In this document: piece after piece, positions 21,519 through 32,060 of the stretch | Numbering within the stretch: the stretch's first letter is position 1 | Layout of the letters: every line of letters begins with the position of its first letter | NCBI GenBank assembly: GCA_036172665.1 | Contig: CM069873.1 | Span: forward strand, 49,322,001-49,386,000 | Origin: Prosopocoilus inquinatus | Lineage: Eukaryota; Arthropoda; Insecta; Coleoptera; Lucanidae | Length of the DNA: 64,000 bases | Direction: 5' to 3' | The notes under the pieces: model-generated | What the model saw: the letters and a program-made list of their open reading frames with translations, nothing else | What the model was told of the DNA's origin: nothing | Database searches by the model: none | Position numbers and translations under genes: made by a program

Positions 21519-22127
21519 TCGTATACCGGATGTCCGCGGTGTAATATCACCACTTCACCCACGTGATTATCAATTCAAGTAAAAAACTGTAATAAATTTT
21601 TCTTCTAAAGTAAACCGTTACAGAAATACTGGGTGTTAAATGTTCAAGTATTTTTAAAATTTCAAAGTTCACCAAATCATTCTCCGTTCACCTAATAATC
21701 AATTCAAATTAAAAGAAAAAACTATTAAAGCCAACCTTTTTCAAGAATCTGACGTGTTTTGTAATTTGTAATTTTCGTTTTTGAAAACACACTAACAATG
21801 CTGATAGATAAAATTTTATTTAAATTTTTTGGATAATTTAAAAAAAATACGTCGTGTTCTTGAAAAACGGTTTACTCAATTAGTTTTTTTTTTTTTTTAA
21901 TTTGAATTTATTATTAGGTGAACAGGGAATGATTAGGTGAACTCTGAAATGGTTTACTTTAGAGAAAAAATTTTTATTAGACTTTTTTACTCAATTTGAG
22001 TTGAATATAATGTGGGTGAAGTGGTGACATTGGGACAGGACACGGTGTATTTAGAAAACTGATTTTAAAATTGTGCAATTTGTTTCTAGTAGCTAAATAA
22101 AAATATTTTAAGTTCGTCGTATCTTAC
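21519..22127. other. Harbinger-1 subterminal DNA with imperfect inverted repeat
   Basis: Two related blocks stand in opposite orientation. TTCACCTAATAATCAATTCAAATTAA near 21695 pairs with TTAATTTGAATTTATTATTAGGTGAA near 21897, and flanking TTTACTT-like blocks extend the match. It is a decayed foldback or MITE within the 3' end. No gene. Confidence 0.5.
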
Positions 22128-22480
22128 CTGACTCACCCAAATCTTCTCCAATTTTTCTCCATAAACTGTCTTTGTGAGCGTTGTCACTATATTTCGCACT
22201 TGATAAATCATATAATTCCGGATACTTTCGCACGATTTCAATCAATTTTTCAGCGTCCATGGTGTTGTCGGCCGGTTTCGCAAAATACACTATCCTTCAA
22301 CGACACGCGCAGACACGTAAAACATTCCCGGTCAGATTGTCGTCTCGTCTTGTCTGAGACGATACGTGTCGTTGCAGGATGGTGTGCATGATATCATTGA
22401 ATTACATTGAATAATATTTTTGTGTCGTGTCTGTTACGCTACGTGTCGTGTCGTTGTCTTATAATGTAAATCATCCTTTA

Positions 22481-22645
22481 ATCGTAGGCTAGTTCGCTTC
22501 GGTGGTTGTATGCTAGTTCGCTCCCGCGAATTAAGAAGATTAAAGTAATTCTAGGAATAAGAATGCAAAAGTCAATCAATCACTTACTTATCTAACAATA
22601 TATTGTTTCTATATTACATTACATAATGCCTACATGTTACATAAA
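22481..22645. other. Right flank of Harbinger-1
   Basis: Two CTAGTTCGCT-containing units in tandem (about 22489 and 22512), matching a third copy left of Harbinger-1. Otherwise it is unremarkable and ends at the MULE fragment. Confidence 0.4.
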
Positions 22646-23985
22646 TTATTGCGTATTTGGCATAAACCTGTGTGACATACACTTTACAAATTGAAAATTA
22701 CTTATCACATTTTGGTTTAATAATGATATTTTTTCATCAACAAATTGTTTACGTGAATGAACAGCCTTACGATATACCTTTTTCTGCACGTTAACGCTAC
22801 GTATTTTAATGTAGGTATCAATTTGAATATTTTTCAAATTTTCTAAAAATTGAAATATATTAGGACGGTGACTATAGAATACCGAATTAAATTTTGCATG
22901 AAAACTTTCACAGGCATTCGTTGTTCTTTCAAGAGACGAACTTTTCTCAGCCCACATATGCGGTGGGAAATCTGCATCTTCGGAAATATAAGTGTCCACC
23001 AAGTAATCGGCAAACTCGTGAATTACAGCACGATTGGGTAAAATTTCTGCAAAATCGATCGCGAAACAGTCACCCACCTCGGAGGGATCCAAAAATGGAA
23101 GGCCAAATACATATTTTAAGTATTCTCCAACTGTATCTTGCTTGTATTCTCTTGACAACCCAAGCTTTTGTATTTTCTCCACCTATACAGAGATGGACAG
23201 TGTATTAAATTGCATACAATATTTTTTTAAAACTTACCATGATTGCTCAAGACGAAATGTGCATCCTTTTAACACAGCGGAAGGAAAGACTTGACGTACA
23301 GCAGAGTGTATAGCCTTTTCAAAATCCACGTAAAAGATTTCAGGGCTAAAGTTGATATTGAGTTTTAAACATTGGTCTTTTAAACAACTGAACGCCATAG
23401 TATATGTACTTGCTTGTTTATTTGCTAGTAAAAAGAAAACTAAAGGGACATAATGTCCATTTTCAAGTCCGTGAATAGTAAACAGTTGATAAAAAATTTT
23501 TGGACAACGTTTAAATGTCCCATCAACATAAATTGTTCGTAATTGACTCAAAAAAAATAGATTGGAGGTACATGAAAATGCTACAAAATTTGCCACTGAG
23601 TCATTATTTAGTAAAAATAATTCATCTTGATTTGTTAACACCTTTACTGCATTTAATGCATCATGCACTTCTTGTATTGAACTTGGTATTTTCGGAAGAA
23701 CTTGCTTTCGGCCGTTATAAATGTTTTTCCTCACGAGCTGCACGTCATTTACAGTTAACGTATCGATATTTTCCTTACTTAATTCTTTATATATAAGCTT
23801 CATAGGTTTTTCACATATATCATCAATGGCACGTCTTTTTAAACAGTTACTCAATTTCTGTCTGTTTAAAATAGACACATCACTACTCTGATGGTTATGG
23901 TCTTCATTACATTTGTCAGATATATCGCGGATATTATTAATAGAAAGCAGATGATTATGGATAAATGTCTGTATTTTGTCACGTT
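22646..23985 (-). pseudogene. Mutator-like (MULE) transposase fragment, FLYWCH-type relative
   Basis: Two minus-strand exons, 23984-23238 and 23182-22646, are separated by a 55-bp intron (GTAAGT ... TGTATAG) that keeps phase. The order is typical of a MULE transposase: an N-terminal linker with HNHLLSINN, as follows a FLYWCH finger, then TIYVDGTFKRCPKIFYQL, HYVPLVFFLLANKQ, EIFYVDFEKAIHSAV and GCTFRLEQSW. After the intron come KIQKLGL and TTNACESFHAKFN. The three catalytic acids (D in VDGTF, D in VDFEKA, E in NACESFH) are present. The N-terminal finger is missing: an in-frame stop and then Copia LTR sequence begin at about 23985. The remaining frame has no stop, so decay is mostly by truncation. 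Confidence 0.8.
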
Positions 23986-23989
23986 AATT

Positions 23990-24121
23990 GTACATCGTCC
24001 ATTACGCACACCGCGCGCATCTCAACTACCTACTACTACCCTACAACGTGTAACTACTCTTATTTAGTCCTTCCGCCCTACACTAGGTGGCGGTGTGATT
24101 CACTTCGATCAGCTTCTAACA
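23990..24121 (-). repeat. Partial Copia 3' LTR
   Basis: Downstream of the Copia pol stop, a purine-rich stretch with GAGAGAG (minus strand) precedes TGTTAGAAGC at 24121, a typical LTR start. The sequence ends at the MULE junction near 23990 after about 130 bp, without a recognisable CA end. No matching 5' LTR was found to the right of pol. Confidence 0.45.
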
Positions 24122-27060
24122 CTCTCTCTATCGATGTGAATCCTTTACTAATTTCTACCTTAAATTTAACATTTCGATTGCTCTCTCATGTTTATTTTTC
24201 GGTAAAGCTTTAGTACAAACATCAGCGAGCATCGATTCCGTTCTTAGATAACTAACTTTAATTTCATTTCTTTCAATCAGTTCTCGTGTAAAATGATACT
24301 GAATGTCTATGTGTTTACTTCGCTTGTGATACACTGCGTTCTTTGCGAGTTCTATTGCACTCTGATTGTCACAAAACACAAGCACCGGATTTCCCACAAG
24401 GTTGTAAAACTGCATATGGTTTAATAGTCCTTTCAAATAGATTACCTCTTTAGAAACTTCTGAGAGTGCGACATATTCTGCCTCCATCGTCGATAAAGAC
24501 ACTGTCGGTTGTTTTCTTGACTTCCAGCTTATTGCGCCTCCGACTACAATGAGAATATTTCCGGAACAAGATCGTCGGTCATCGATGTCACCTCCCCAAT
24601 CGGAATCTGTGTACGCGGTCAGCTTTTCTTTACTTTTGGTATACTTAATGTTAAAACTTGCCGTCTCTTTAAGATACCTTACTACTCGTTTTGCCAAATT
24701 CCAATGTTCTTCTCCGGGATTTGAACAAAATCTGCTCAATGCGTTCGCTGCAAAAACGATGTCCGATCTAGTAGCGTTGGCCAAATAAATTAGGCTTCCA
24801 ACGAGTTCGCGATATGGCTTGTTGCTCATTCTCTGCTTCTCATCATCGTCCTTCGGTCCCGAATCCTTCGTGATCTTTGCGTTCGCTTTGAAAGGTGTAG
24901 ACACAGTTTTGGCTGATCTCATGTTGAATTTTTCCAACAAATTGTTCACGTACCGCTCTTGAGATAATTTCATGTTTCCCGTTTCTCCTTCTCGCTCGAC
25001 ATGAATTCCTAAGATGTCAGTAATTTTTCCTAAATCCAAAACTTCGAATTCTGACTTAAGCTTTTCTTTTATAATGTTTAATTCATGCACGCTTTTTGAT
25101 GCTAGTATTTTCTCATCTACGTATATTACCATTATGACTCGTTTTTCGTTTTTACCATATACGTATACACACGGATAGGCTTCGTTTCGTTTTCCACCTT
25201 GATGAGTTACAAATTCGTCTAATTGTTTATACCATTCACGTCCCGACTGCTTGAGTCCATAGAGTGGTTTATGCAGTTTGCATACACTTTCATGATTATC
25301 TGATGAGAACAGTTCCGGTTGTTCCATATAAACCTCATCAGACAGATTTCCTTGTACGTAGGCTGCTACAACATCCATTTGATGTACGTGCATGTCTTCT
25401 TCAACCGCTGCTGCGAGGAGTGTTCGAATGAGTTCATATCTTGCAACTGGAGCGAATATTTCTTCATAGTCAATTCCTGCTTTTTGTACATGACCTCGAG
25501 CTACTAATCGCGCTTTGTATTTTTCGATGTCTCCCTCTTCGTTTCGTTTTCTTTTGAAAACCCATTTGTTCGTTAAAACCTTTTTATTTTCCGGTCGAGG
25601 AACCAAGGACCATGTTCCGTTTCTTTCTAAGGTTGCTAGTTCCGTTTCCATTGCATCTAGTCACAAATTCGCTTCTTCTTGTTCTAGAGCCTCTGTAACT
25701 GTCGTTGGGTCCTCTCGTGGCTTCGTTTGTCCTGCTTGCGTATTGTTTCTTTTAGTAAACATTTTTCTTGGGCGTCCAACATTTCCCGTTCGAACTAGCT
25801 TTGGTCTACCACGACCACGTTGGTTTTCGTTTTTGTTCTCTTCCCAATTGCCATCCAAAGAGTCGTTACTTTCGTTTTTCTCCATTTCTTCTTCGGTGTT
25901 TTCATTTTTCCTCGCATTTTCTTCGCTATCACTTTCGATAATAGATTCGTTTCGCACAGCATCTTCGTTGTCCAAGTTCAAGTAAATCTCATCCATTGTT
26001 TCTTCGTTATAGTCGACACTTTCATGGAACCTCACATCTCTTGCTTTGATGACTTTCCCGGTACCAGGTTCCCACAGTCGATAAACTTTAGATTCCTGAG
26101 AATAACCCACAAGAAGAAATTCTGAGCCTTTTGCATCGAATTTCTTTCGACGGTTGCTTTTGTCCATCGCGATTACTTTACTTCCTATTATTCGTAAAAA
26201 TCCAACGTACGGTTTTTCGCCGGTCCATGCCTCGTAAGGTGTTTTATCTTGGATGGTTTTGGACGGGCATCTGTTTCGCAAAAATGTGGCTGTGTGGATT
26301 GCTTCTGCCCAGAGCGATTTTGGTAGTTTCGCCTGGAGCATTAGACAACGTGCCATTTCTACTAATGTACGATTTGCGCGTTCCGCCACACCGTTTTGTT
26401 GAGGGGTATATTCCACAGTGAGTTGCCTCGTGATGCCTTCGTTTTCTAGAAATTTCGTAAATTCCTTTGAAGTATATTCTTTTCCGTTGTCAGTTCTCAG
26501 TCGCTTTAGAACACATCCTGTCTCTTTTTCTACGCGCTTCTTGTAATTTTTGAAAGCTGTCAAAACGTCTGATCGCTGTTTGAGCATGACCGTTTCAATG
26601 TATCGCGATGAATCATCGATAAACGTTACGAAGTATTTTGCACCCCCAAGCGATTGAACTTCACAAATGTCCGAATGAATGTCGAATGAACTAGTCCAAG
26701 TTTTTCTTGTTGTCGATTTTTTGAACTTGTGTACGGGAGCTGGTGAATTTTTCCTTTCGAGCACACTACACATTCTTTGTTCCTATTCTTCGAATTTAAT
26801 TTCAGACCTTTTACCATACCATTTGTTTCCAACTTTTGCATATCCGCGACATTTAGATGTCCGTAGCGTTTATGCCATCTCTCCAAATTTCCGGGATCTT
26901 CGCGTATTTGGAATGCTCGATCTTCGATTGTGTTCACTATATACAGGTCATCACGTTTCTCAGCTACCATCGCCGTTGATCCATCGCTTCGTTTTACAAA
27001 TGCACGATTTTTTTTCACTCAACATTTCAGACACTTCTAGCGAATCCATATCGAACACAA
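24122..27060 (-). pseudogene. Ty1/Copia pol (gag-pre-integrase, integrase, RT, RNase H), decayed
   Basis: Order on the minus strand: gag-pre-integrase (27018-26690; HKRYGHL, CVVCSKGKIHQLPY); integrase (to about 25664; HSDICEV, FIDDSSRY, RTDNGKEY, and a Glu in ANRTLVEMAR); then RT and RNase H (25651-24155; WVFKRKRNEEGD, QMDVVAAYVQG, AYTDSDWGGD, LSTMEAEYVALSE). The lesions are a frameshift at about 27000, another at about 26700, and a TGA at 25658-25660 between integrase and RT. The RT catalytic box reads YVDE instead of YVDD. Gag and protease are absent upstream of 27060, so this is a truncated or internally deleted copy. Confidence 0.85.
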
Positions 27061-27503
27061 ATAGACACAAGTAACAAAAGTAATAAATGTGAGGCTGAAA
27101 TCAATAATGAACATAATTTATACTCTACAACCACCCCACCGTGCATATTGAATTCCGCGAAAAAGTATCTGCAGCGAACTTACCTACTACCCTTTTAAAA
27201 CAAGGGATTAAAATTTGACCGCCGGAGCGAATTAGTATGCGCCCACGGAAAAAGAAAAAAATTGTACTGATATAGATTTGAGGTAAAAAGGAAAATATAA
27301 AATTAATATGCATTTATTGTTATTTTATATAAGTAAGATTTTCTAAAAAAATTGGTGTGTATTTCATAATTTTCAATTAAGTTTAATCTGGAAATTTTAA
27401 ACTGCTTATCATAAACATAAAGGAGAAAAATGTTTTATAGATCGTAGCAGAGTATTAAATCAATTACAATAAAAAAAAAGAATAATGAATTTTAATGGCT
27501 AAT
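27061..27503. other. Unassigned AT-rich DNA between Copia and the second Polinton fragment
   Basis: No TIR, LTR or frame above chance. A 62-codon minus frame at 27125-27313 has no ATG-supported or conserved content. Confidence 0.4.
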
Positions 27504-28026
27504 TTAAATTTACTTCATGCTCTTCAGTTTTAAGGTTTTGATGCTGCTGCTGCTGCTGCTGCTGTTGTTGTAACCGATTGTATTCAATAAATTTATAAGA
27601 TGTCTGATGATCAAGATATTCAAGAACTTTAATTATGTTGGACCATAGATCCAGTTGTTATAGTCCTATTAATCTCACGCGTACAACCTTTTCTTCAATT
27701 TGAGAAAGATTTCTTAGGAAGAAGTTTTCTTTTTCCTCCAAGACACGGATTTGATCAGTTGTTAGCGTTCCCTTCACTTGATGCTTCAGCACTGCTAAGT
27801 TTACCTCTTTTATACCAAGTATCTTTAAAAGCTGAAATGTAACTTTCCATTGCTCTTGTACAGGTTGGAGAATCCAAGGCGATATACTGTTAATATTTTC
27901 ACCACGGATATGCATCATAAATTGATTTCGAAGTTGATTTGGTTGATTTGGAATCTCACAATAGATAGATTGATAATTGGAATTCATTTTGCAATTTTTG
28001 TAACCGTAACAACTATAATTCTTCAC
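27504..28026 (-). pseudogene. Polinton-associated helical protein with polyglutamine tract
   Basis: A minus frame from about 28026 (MNSNYQSIYCEIPNQPNQL downstream of the first Met), with one TAA at about 27657, then in frame to a TAG near 27504. The middle is strongly helical (GTLTTDQIRVLEEKENFFLRN, SQIEEKVVRVRL). The C-terminal part after the stop reads NIIKVLEYLDHQ and then a Gln-9 tract encoded by CAG/CAA repeats at 27540-27572. No named domain. It follows the PNIEE-type gene on the same strand and probably belongs to the same Polinton-like element. Function unknown. Confidence 0.4.
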
Positions 28027-28199
28027 AATAAACTACACAATAATAAGGATAAGTCAGTAAAAATGCTTTATATATCTGTTTAATCCCCCTCTTAAATTCC
28101 TTTATGGTCAGTTGTCAGTTCCGTTTACATAATTAACCAGTAATTAATAAGGATGTAGTAAACGAAAGTTTAGAAACGTCAATTATGTTATTAATAAAT

Positions 28200-28626
28200 A
28201 TAATTGGTGTTTCTAAAACTCTATTTAACTCACGGATTAAAATTAATTTTGCCTCAGTATCCGAATCGTTGGCGACAATTGCTGTTGAAGGAATTTTTCC
28301 AAATCTTGGATTTCGTACTAACCGGTAGCAATGCTTATAATTTTATCCTCATCATAATAGAATTTATTATTTTTCCCTTCTTCAATGTTAGGTATTGTAG
28401 TGTAGGTGAAAAACCTCAACAAGCTTATTTGATATTCGTAATTAGAGTCTAATTCGAAAGGAGGATAATAACTTGCTGAGAGAATGCTGCTGTTGCTTAC
28501 CAACGTAAAAGTTCGAGACATTTTTCCTTGTATGTTTGTTGTTTCATGGTTATAAATTATTCGACTGCCTTCAAAGTAGCGAATTAATTCGTACGGAGGC
28601 TGAAGATTTCCTAAAATTTGGAGCAT
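28200..28626 (-). pseudogene. Polinton-associated YTTIPNI protein
   Basis: A frame from 28626 (MLQILGNLQPPYELIRYFEG) to a TAG at 28315-28317, with recognisable motifs: YYPPFELDSNYEYQISLLRF, then TIPNIEEGKNNKFYYDEDK, then IATG. The expected continuation YEIQDLEKFLQQQL follows in the same frame immediately after the TAG, so the stop is a point mutation. Further downstream the frame decays. I recall this motif set from uncharacterised proteins next to Polinton polymerases in insects, perhaps a capsid-associated or fibre-like protein; that role is a guess. It is divergently oriented to the polymerase-type ORF at 28836. Confidence 0.5.
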
Positions 28627-28835
28627 ATTTCAGTTACATTTAATTCGGAAATTTTAAAGTTTGGTCAGTTAGTTTGTTACATTGCTGCATTGACAATGAG
28701 AACTGCTTGTTTTGGAGTCATGACAGAATACTGATTTGTAATCAGTCACAAAACAGTAATAAATTAAGAAAATTGTAGAGGACGAGTTCAGTTTTACAGT
28801 AAAAGGAAAACAGAGTACATGTGTTCACGTATAAA

Positions 28836-29459
28836 ATGCAATCATTTAGTGACGAAGCATCAACTTATGTTGAGGAAATAAAGCAAACAATTACAACTGC
28901 TGCTGATGGTGTGGATAGCGCTAAAGCTTGTATTAAACTGTGTAACAAACGGTTGGGAACGATAAATGCAGTTTTAAGAAGTTCGAAGAAACTGTCTCCA
29001 GGAACTAAACAACATTTATTGTGTTGCATTGGACATATAAAAGGTTTTCGAGGTACTGTTAATGCTAGCAAGTTAGAGGATTCTACAGTTTTAAAACGCG
29101 TGAAATGGGAAGATTTACAATCTGCTTTTCGAAATCGTATGCGAACAGTAATTGTTATAAACCTGAAACACAAAGATGTTGAAGCATTTTTAAACGATGT
29201 TGAAGTAGTTTTCCGAAGACGAATTAGGAATGCTTTCCAGAAAGATGATGAGTTTAAAATTAATGCAGTACTATGTTGTGAATTTACTGTGAGAAGAGAT
29301 GAGAAGGAAATCATCCAGAACAAGTATATGAACACTGCAAATACTGAAATATTCTGGAATGCAAATGTTAAGGAATGGTTTGATGAGAACATCAACTGCA
29401 CCAATATTGGTGCAGTTGGAGGAGTTCCAAGAATGGAAAAGTGGATGGGCATTATCTGA
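28836..29459 (+). CDS. N-terminal region of a Polinton-type DNA polymerase B
   Basis: An ATG at 28836 (an upstream in-frame Met at 28821 is possible) opens about 207 codons. The start reads MQSFSDEASTYVEEIKQTI. The diagnostic part is RVKWEDLQSAFRNRMRTVIV, then LKHKDVEAFLNDVEVVFRRR, CEFTVRRDEKEIIQNKYMNT and EIFWNANVKEWFDENI. I know this segment as the region ahead of the exonuclease and palm domains of protein-primed polymerases in insect Polintons. The frame ends at TGA 29457-29459 after a diverged tail, and no polymerase motifs follow, so the gene is 3'-truncated. The divergent neighbour at 28626 supports a second Polinton remnant. Confidence 0.55.
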   Translation: MQSFSDEASTYVEEIKQTITTAADGVDSAKACIKLCNKRLGTINAVLRSSKKLSPGTKQHLLCCIGHIKGFRGTVNASKLEDSTVLKRVKWEDLQSAFRNRMRTVIVINLKHKDVEAFLNDVEVVFRRRIRNAFQKDDEFKINAVLCCEFTVRRDEKEIIQNKYMNTANTEIFWNANVKEWFDENINCTNIGAVGGVPRMEKWMGII

Positions 29460-29492
29460 AATCATTAACATAATTCTTAATATTAATAAATT

Positions 29493-29906
29493 TTGAATAA
29501 TTTTTATTTAGACTTTTGGGATCCTATATTGTGGCCCAACAAGTATATGATATCATCTTTCATAACACCAATGTTTAATTGCTATCAAGAAGAATTTTTC
29601 GCTGTTTGCTTCCAAGTATTTAATTCTGAATTATTATCCACGCTTACGATTGCACAAAACTCAATTAAGAATTCGACGGAATTGTTTTCTCAATGTGACG
29701 ATGGACAAATTTACTATTATTTAACGCAATATGCACTTCTGTCTGAGACTGATGATTTAGCCGAATGGTATGAGAACAACGTAAAGAAGCTTCTGTTGCA
29801 GAAACTTCAACAACATCCAGCAATTCGTTTAATAAAAATGAAAGTAAATCTGGAAAATCCTCCGCAGTTTGAACGCCTTCCTCCGGAATGCCTCAAACCT
29901 TGGTAA
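29493..29906 (+). CDS. Hypothetical 138-codon ORF after the polymerase fragment
   Basis: An open plus-strand frame starting near 29493 (no good ATG; TTTTTATTTAG at about 29504-29514 could be a splice acceptor) and ending at TAA 29904-29906. The peptide includes DFWDPILWPNKYMISSF, VCFQVFNSELLSTLT and a helical C-terminus (TDDLAEWYENNVKKLLLQKL). That last segment faintly recalls the linker ahead of Polinton polymerase cores. No firm family. The absence of stops over 138 codons in AT-rich DNA is mildly unusual. Confidence 0.3.
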   Translation: MNNFYLDFWDPILWPNKYMISSFITPMFNCYQEEFFAVCFQVFNSELLSTLTIAQNSIKNSTELFSQCDDGQIYYYLTQYALLSETDDLAEWYENNVKKLLLQKLQQHPAIRLIKMKVNLENPPQFERLPPECLKPW

Positions 29907-29995
29907 CAAACAGCATTTTATGGCGAGCATTGCCAGCATCAAAAGCTATCACACAATGATGGAGGAAAAGCATCGTATAGGTCAAGGCTTATGCT

Positions 29996-30310
29996 TGGTT
30001 TATACAGTCACTAAAACTAAAACTAAAAATTAACTAAAATTAAAACTATGCAAAAGTTTCCGTTTATACAAGCAAAAATTACGAATGCTCGTTGCACACC
30101 TAGCTGTGAAAATTCCGTGGAGGGAATATTAACTGGAGAGAAAGTACAGTCAAATTTACGGTCATCCGCCTTTTCCACTAAGAACTGAAATAAACGAATT
30201 CTTAATTTTTAGTGAAGTTGTATAAACCGCTTCGTATCAGTACGGCCTTTTAATTTGTTAGTTGATAGTTATTAATGTTTAGTTATTAGTTCTAGTGACT
30301 GTATAAACCA
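29996..30310. mobile_element. MITE of about 315 bp
   Basis: The terminal inverted repeat TGGTTTATACAGTCACTA (29996-30013) is matched by its complement at 30293-30310, and weaker pairing extends inwards. Noncoding. The TSD could not be fixed. Superfamily unknown. Confidence 0.7.
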
Positions 30311-30545
30311 CACTTTAGCGAGCACAGCTTCAGACACCGTTCAGTGGAGTCGACATATAAAAGTCGGGTTTTTCAGGAGAGCAGGACAGGAAAAATAATA
30401 ATGAAAGATTAACTTACAAACTTTTATTCTACACTCTTTCTCGTAGAAGTTGCTCAGCCGAAGGCTAAACAATAATTAATTCAATTCGACGCGCGTGGCA
30501 ATATTTATAGCGCCAAATTTTGTTTATCTTCCTTTGCCCAGCAGC
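30311..30545. other. Unassigned DNA left of the foldback element
   Basis: No gene. A ATATAAAAG box near 30355 lies downstream of a CAGTGGAGTCGAC stretch and could be part of a degraded LTR or promoter. Nothing firm. Confidence 0.3.
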
Positions 30546-30564
30546 GGATTAACGGTGACCAGAA

Positions 30565-30945
30565 AAAAGCGCACAGGAGAAAAGTCCACATGAAAAATGC
30601 GCACATAAAAAAGCGCACAATGAAAAATGCGCACAAGAAAAAAGCGCACAGAGAAAATTGCTCACACGGAAAAAAGCCCACATAGAAATTTGCGCACACA
30701 GAAAAATGCGCACACAGAAAAATGCGCACACAGAAAAAAGCGCACAGAGAAAATTGCTCACAGGGAAAAAAGCCCACACAGAAATTTGCACACCCAGAAA
30801 AATACGCACATCGAAAAATGCGCACACAGAAAAATGCGCACATGGAAAATTGCTCACACGGAAAAAAGCCCACACAGAAATGTTCACTCACAGAAAAATA
30901 CCCGCACCGAAAAATGCTCACACACAAAAGTACGCACATGTGTAT
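30565..30945. repeat. Minisatellite in left arm of foldback A
   Basis: Some two dozen units of 15-16 bp, varying GCGCACACAGAAAAAT, GCTCACACGGAAAAAA and GCCCACACAGAAATTT. They create Lys/Thr/His-rich plus-strand frames and Cys/Phe-rich minus-strand frames, none of them genes. Confidence 0.9.
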
Positions 30946-31714
30946 TATTTTCTCGTAGACAAAGTTTAATAATGCAGAGACGCCGTTTATGGGTCGTACT
31001 ACGACAAGTTATTAACCGGACTGACGTACTATTTTTAGGTTCGAAACTTAATTGTATAAACTTTTGCAATAATATTACTAAATTTTTTCGTTAAAATTGG
31101 AACTAATTCATATTTAAATTAACATTTAATACAAATATAAATATTAGATAGAAAGAAGACAGGACATTTGACTATATGAATATGTAAAAATATAGTGGGT
31201 GTTCCATTTAAAAAAATGTAACTTTGGTATGGCTCTCAGTTACTGAACACCCTGTATAGCCAAAAATAATTTTATAAAATAGAGCTGACTGAGTTACACC
31301 TTAGCTCATTTGAATTTTTTTTCTATCTGAAATACTTTAGACAGTAAAGAAGACCGCGGCACTCGGTGGACACCCTGTATATATATATATATATATATAA
31401 TTACCGAACATGTTTAAAAAAAACGTTATAATTACCACATACTCGTACTTGTCTCATTATTTTAATCTGCTGAATAATTTGTCACCCATCTTCTTTCTAT
31501 CTAATATTTATATTTGTATTAAATGCTAATTTAAATATGAATTAGTTCCAATTTTAACGAAAAAATTTAGTAATATGATTGCAAAAGTTTATACAATTAA
31601 GTTTCGAACCTAAAAATTGTACATCAGTCCGGTTAATATCTTGTCGTAGTACGACCCGTAAACGGCGTCTCTGCATTATTAATTATTAATTATCGACGAG
31701 AAAATAATACACAT

Positions 31715-32060
31715 GTGCGTACTTTTGTGTGCGAGCATTTTTCTATGTGAGCATTTTTCGGTGCGGGTATTTTTCTGTATGGGCTTTTTTCCGTGTGAGC
31801 AATTTTCCATGTGCGCATTTTTCTGTGTGCGCATTTTTCGATGTGCGTATTTTTCTGGGTGCGCAAATTTCTGTGTGGGCTTTTTTCCCTGTGAGCAATT
31901 TTCTCTGTGCGCATTTTTCTGTGTGCGCAAATTTCTATGTGGGCTTTTTTCCGTGTGAGCAATTTTCTCTGTGCGCTTTTTTCTTGTGCGCATTTTTCAT
32001 TGTGCGCTTTTTTATGTGCGCATTTTTCATGTGGGCTTTTCTCCTGTGCGCTTTTTTCAT
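31715..32060. repeat. Minisatellite in right arm of foldback A
   Basis: The inverted counterpart of 30565-30945 with the same unit variants in mirrored order, slightly shorter. It reads CTGTGTGCGCATTTTT on the plus strand. Confidence 0.9.

Larger units (their letters stand above)
11849..22290 (-). pseudogene. Harbinger-1 MADF-BESS DNA-binding partner
   Basis: Exon 1 (22128-22260, or from 22290 with an upstream ATG) encodes MDAEKLIEIVRKYPELYDLS ... DSLWRKIGEDLG and ends at GTAAGA. Exon 2 enters at 12590 after GGTGCAG and completes the MADF domain with CKKKWINLRDFFRRSLKKKK. An acidic/basic linker follows, then a BESS-type motif (DDFFLSIAKTVKHL). A one-base deletion near 12115 breaks the BESS motif and produces a TAA at 12109-12111. 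The second half of the motif (SKIFALVSACELKEF) continues in the next frame to 11849. Such proteins bind element ends and import the transposase. The 9.5-kb intron contains the nested transposon. Confidence 0.75.
11152..22477 (+). mobile_element. PIF/Harbinger element 1, with 8-kb nested insertion
   Basis: TIRs of 55 bp (11152-11206 and 22423-22477) are perfectly complementary. They begin AGGATGATTTACATTATAAG and are flanked by TTA on both sides (11149-11151, 22478-22480), the TWA-type TSD of Harbinger. The element carries two genes on opposite strands: a DDE transposase (plus) and a MADF-BESS protein (minus). They are interleaved so that the second MADF exon lies inside transposase intron 1. 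An insertion of about 8 kb occupies intron 2 of the transposase and the MADF intron. Perfect TIRs suggest recent movement, yet both genes carry lesions. Confidence 0.9.

Noticed and set aside
25515..26421. Plus-strand ORFs of 96-156 codons opposite the Copia gene
   Set aside because: Shadows of a strong coding region on the other strand; rich in Phe/Ser/Leu with no domain.
28865..29452. 195-codon minus-strand ORF
   Set aside because: Antisense to the polymerase-type ORF, whose peptide shows recognisable family motifs.
30565..30945. CRISPR-like regular repeats
   Set aside because: The units are directly tandem with no unique spacers, the genome is eukaryotic, and the array is part of a transposon arm.
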